Notes under the pieces: generated by a model
Database searches by the model: none
Told to the model about the DNA's origin: nothing
What the model saw: only the letters and a program-made list of their open reading frames with translations
Source: RGIG8244 sp045639325
Lineage (GTDB): Bacteria; Verrucomicrobiota; Lentisphaeria; Victivallales; UBA1829
DNA length: 50,088 nucleotides
Direction of reading: 5' to 3'
Assembly: GCA_045639325.1 (NCBI GenBank)
Contig: JAZUCU010000013.1
Location: forward strand, 1 to 50,088
Made by a program: the position numbers and the translations under genes
Shown here: in pieces, positions 47,817 to 50,088 of the stretch
How the letters are laid out: the number at the start of each line of letters is the position of its first letter
Numbering within the stretch: the stretch's first letter is position 1

Positions 47817-48359
47817 TTATCCTTTGATCAATTTTAAGAATTCAAGACGTGTGGATTCTTCCTTGCGGAAACTGCCCAGCATGGCAGAGGTCGTCATAAT
47901 CGAATTCTGTTTCTGTACGCCGCGCATCAACATGCACAGGTGCTGACCTTCGATGACCACGCCCACGCCTTCCGGTTCCAGAACCTGATTGACGGCATCC
48001 GCAATCTGACGTCCCAGCCGTTCCTGCAGCTGAAGACGGCGGGCAAACATATCCGTGATACGGGCAAGTTTGCTGACACCCAGAACTTTACCCCGGGGGA
48101 TGTAGCCGATGTGGCATTTGCCGAAAAAGGGCAGCATGTGGTGTTCACATAAACTGTAAAATTCGATGTCGCGGACGATCACCATGTCATCACATTCTTC
48201 ATGGAAGATGGCACCGTTGATGACATCTTCCAGTTTCTGTGTGTAACCGCGAGTGAGAAACTGATAACTTTTTTCCACTCGTTCGGGTGTCTTCAGCAAC
48301 CCTTCACGTGTCGGATCTTCTCCGATCTGCTCCAGGATGGAACGGATTTCTTTCTGCAT
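47817..48359 (-). CDS. folE: GTP cyclohydrolase I
   Basis: FolE converts GTP to dihydroneopterin triphosphate, the first step to folate (and to queuosine precursors in many bacteria). The 180-residue protein has the zinc motif YSLCEHHMLPFFGKCH, the second zinc Cys in HLCMLMRGVQK, and the RLQLQERLGRQIADAV segment. Zinc ligands Cys/His/Cys are all present. It sits 9 bp after the sulfhydrylase gene and 3 bp before dtd. Confidence 0.96.
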   Translation of the reverse strand: MQKEIRSILEQIGEDPTREGLLKTPERVEKSYQFLTRGYTQKLEDVINGAIFHEECDDMVIVRDIEFYSLCEHHMLPFFGKCHIGYIPRGKVLGVSKLARITDMFARRLQLQERLGRQIADAVNQVLEPEGVGVVIEGQHLCMLMRGVQKQNSIMTTSAMLGSFRKEESTRLEFLKLIKG

Positions 48360-48368
48360 GATTCAACC

Positions 48369-49643
48369 TCAAACTTTTGCCAATGCCTGGTCAAAGTCGG
48401 CAATGATATCATCAATATTTTCCAGACCGACGGAAACACGGATCAGGTCCGGAGAAACACCGGCGGCAACCAGTTCTTCTTCTGTCAACTGACGGTGTGT
48501 CATACTTGCCGGGTGGAGAACGCCGGTACGGACATCCGCCACATGGACAACGATTGCAGCCAGTTTCAGAGAGTTCATAACGATTTCGCCGGCAGCTTTA
48601 CCGCCTTTGACGCCGAAGCAGAGAACGCCGGAACCGCCGCGGAGATATTTCTGTGCCCGTTCGTATTCCGGAGAATCTTTCAGGAAGGGATAATTGACCC
48701 AGGAAACTTTTTCGTGCTTCTGCAGGTGTTCTGCCAGTTTCAGAGCATTGGAGCAATGACGTTCCATACGGACGGGGAGGGTTTCCAGACCCATATTGCA
48801 GAGGAATGCATTGAAGGGCATCATGGGAACGCCGATATCACGAACCCACTGGACGCGCATTTTGACAGATGCCGGGCTGGCGGGGAAAGATTCGGTATAG
48901 ATCAGACCGTGATAGCTGGGGTCCGGTTCGGTGAATTCCGGGAATTTACCGTTGTTCCAGTTGAAGCCGCCTTTTTCTACAACCACACCGCCCAGTGTGA
49001 CAGCGTGACCGTCGATGTATTTTGTTGCAGAGTGGACAACAAAGTCAGCACCATGTTCCAGCGGATTGCACAGGTAGGGGGAGGGGAATGTGTTGTCAGC
49101 AATCAGGGGAACGCCCAATTCTTTTGCCGCGGCGGAGAACTGTTCAAAGTCTGTCACGGTAAGAGAGGGATTGGTCAGTACTTCGATAAAGATCGCGCGT
49201 GTTTTGTCATTACTTGCGGCAATGATTTCTTCTTTCGTGGCGTTGGCGGGAACATAATCCACAGTCACACCCATTTTTTTGATACGTTCCGAGAAGAGTG
49301 TCACAGTTCCGCCATAGAGAGCGCCGCTTGCCACCACATGATAACCTGCAGGGCAGACGTTGAGGATGGAAAGCATGGTAGCAGTCTGACCGGCAGCCAG
49401 AGCGACAGCGGCGACCCCGCCTTCCATAGCGGCGATTTTCTTTTCGAACGCATCGACTGTGGGGTTGGCGAGACGAGTATAGAAGAAGCCTTCCCGTTTC
49501 AGGTCAAAGAGGTCTGCCACACATTGTGCGTTGTCATATTTGAATGTTGTGCTCTGCACGATGGGCATGACGCGGGGTTCGCCATCTTTGGGTTCATAAC
49601 CTGCCTGAATGGCCATTGTTTCAATTTTCCAGTTTTTATCCAT
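48369..49643 (-). CDS. metY: O-acetylhomoserine sulfhydrylase (Cys/Met metabolism PLP enzyme)
   Basis: The family joins sulfide or methanethiol with O-acetylhomoserine to form homocysteine or methionine. The protein (424 residues from the ATG at 49643) starts MDKNWKIETMAIQAGYEPKD, has the YTRLANPT and AIEGGVAA-like (AAMEGGVAAVALAAGQTA) segments, and the PLP lysine in FVVHSATKYIDGH. The GGAG ribosome site lies 8-9 bases before this ATG; the frame is open for 45 codons further upstream, but these lie across a hairpin and look non-coding. Large-insert length is nearer MetY than MetB/MetC. A hairpin plus T-run upstream may control it. Confidence 0.9.
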   Translation of the reverse strand: MDKNWKIETMAIQAGYEPKDGEPRVMPIVQSTTFKYDNAQCVADLFDLKREGFFYTRLANPTVDAFEKKIAAMEGGVAAVALAAGQTATMLSILNVCPAGYHVVASGALYGGTVTLFSERIKKMGVTVDYVPANATKEEIIAASNDKTRAIFIEVLTNPSLTVTDFEQFSAAAKELGVPLIADNTFPSPYLCNPLEHGADFVVHSATKYIDGHAVTLGGVVVEKGGFNWNNGKFPEFTEPDPSYHGLIYTESFPASPASVKMRVQWVRDIGVPMMPFNAFLCNMGLETLPVRMERHCSNALKLAEHLQKHEKVSWVNYPFLKDSPEYERAQKYLRGGSGVLCFGVKGGKAAGEIVMNSLKLAAIVVHVADVRTGVLHPASMTHRQLTEEELVAAGVSPDLIRVSVGLENIDDIIADFDQALAKV

Positions 49644-49675
49644 TGTTGAGATCTCCATGGTTATGTTATTATAAT

Positions 49676-49713
49676 ATAAAAAGCGTACTTGCTGTAATAT
49701 ACACCAAGTACGC
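49676..49713 (-). promoter_or_regulatory. hairpin with T-run upstream of metY (possible attenuator)
   Basis: GCGTACTT and AAGTACGC (49683-49690 with 49706-49713) form an 8-bp stem around 15 bases, then on the minus strand TTTTTAT, 30 bp before the metY start. The same stretch could contain a TTACAG-N18-TATAAT promoter. The 49714-49926 stretch is AT-rich with no gene and no SAM-riboswitch signature that I can see. Confidence 0.4.
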
Positions 49714-49926
49714 CGGAAAAACAAAGAAATTATAAGGTTTTTTCTGTAAAATATCACAGATATCCCATAATTTTTCAAAAAACAGGTATTTTCATTCCGT
49801 TTGAGCGGGAGACAATTGATTATTGAAAAAGTGATTTTGTCAGATTTTTGTTTATGAGCAGGAATGCTATCTTAAGTTTAATCAAGATCTCAGCTGTTCG
49901 AAAAAAAACTCAGATCAATCAAAAAA

Positions 49927-50068
49927 CAAGCCCTGTAAGGGCGGCAAGAGTCAGACAGCCCAGGGTGAGCGAAGCGTAACCCTGGGTATAAGTCCCTTGA
50001 ACTCGCATAATGACAGCCACCGCGTTGACAGCGTTTCTTTAGAAACGGATGGCATCGTGGTGGCAATG
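49927..50068 (-). repeat. dispersed structured repeat, copy 2 (inverted relative to copy 1)
   Basis: Reverse complement of this stretch matches 27559-27709 over its length: CATTGCCACCACGATGCC start, GTCAACGCGG, GGCTGTCATTATGCGA, CCAGGGT..ACCCTGGGCTG, GACTCTTGCCGCCCTTA and AGGGCT end. Stems GTTTCT/AGAAAC, GCCACC/GGTGGC and GCCCT/AGGGC are intact here. No gene is found between 49644 and the window end. Confidence 0.75.
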
Positions 50069-50088
50069 ACATATCCGGAAAATCATTG

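Noticed and set aside
49714..49926. SAM or other methionine riboswitch before metY
   Set aside because: I looked for the conserved cores of SAM-type riboswitches and saw none; only a simple hairpin is present.

Overview
The window looks like chromosomal DNA of a member of the Lentisphaerota (Victivallis-like), within the PVC superphylum. Three things point there: a 52-residue basic protein of the PVC signature family (33766-33924), a pseudopilin of the FTLIELLVVIAIIAILAAM type beside DUF4091/GH123-like secreted proteins, and the style of the housekeeping genes. No taxonomic marker such as 16S rRNA is present, so this is an inference from gene content.

Layout. 1-1070: the 3' part of an ISL3-type transposase gene, then tRNA-Tyr and tRNA-Gly. 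1222-3670 (+): cysteine desulfurase, Nfu-type scaffold and an EamA transporter. 3673-10758 (-): a probable carbohydrate-directed operon with a secreted protein, two DUF4091 proteins, a pseudopilin and an FAD oxidoreductase, followed by an MFS transporter and a lytic transglycosylase (10863-12725). 12733-22157 (-): translation genes (aspS, and the classical thrS-infC-rpmI-rplT-pheS-pheT order). 22259-26884 (-): an AT-rich five-gene island that reads as an undescribed graspetide-like RiPP cluster: precursor peptide, ATP-grasp ligase, HD-domain protein, ABC exporter and a free-standing FtsH/M41-type zinc peptidase domain. 26885-28203: a 1.3 kb gene-free zone with a structured RNA candidate and several repeats. 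28204-37615 (mostly +): EF-G paralogue, two uncharacterised genes, D-hexose-6-phosphate mutarotase (-), a MITE-like repeat, the PVC small basic protein, aconitase, rpsT (-) and an acyltransferase-like protein. 37622-49643 (-): truA, a Na+-translocating decarboxylase (beta, alpha with two biotinyl domains, gamma), biotin ligase, ispG, rseP, dxr, dtd, folE and an O-acetylhomoserine sulfhydrylase. 49644-50088: no gene, but a second, inverted copy of the 27.6 kb repeat.

How genes work together. IscS-like and Nfu proteins supply Fe-S clusters, which aconitase and IspG in this window need. The biotin ligase lies directly upstream of the biotin-carrying decarboxylase. IspG and Dxr are both MEP-pathway enzymes and flank RseP. 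In the island, the precursor is followed by a perfect 12-bp hairpin that probably limits read-through into the ligase. Modification (ATP-grasp, possibly HD protein), export (ABC) and leader removal (M41 domain) would form a complete pathway. The island's product class and the roles of the HD and M41 proteins are inferences.
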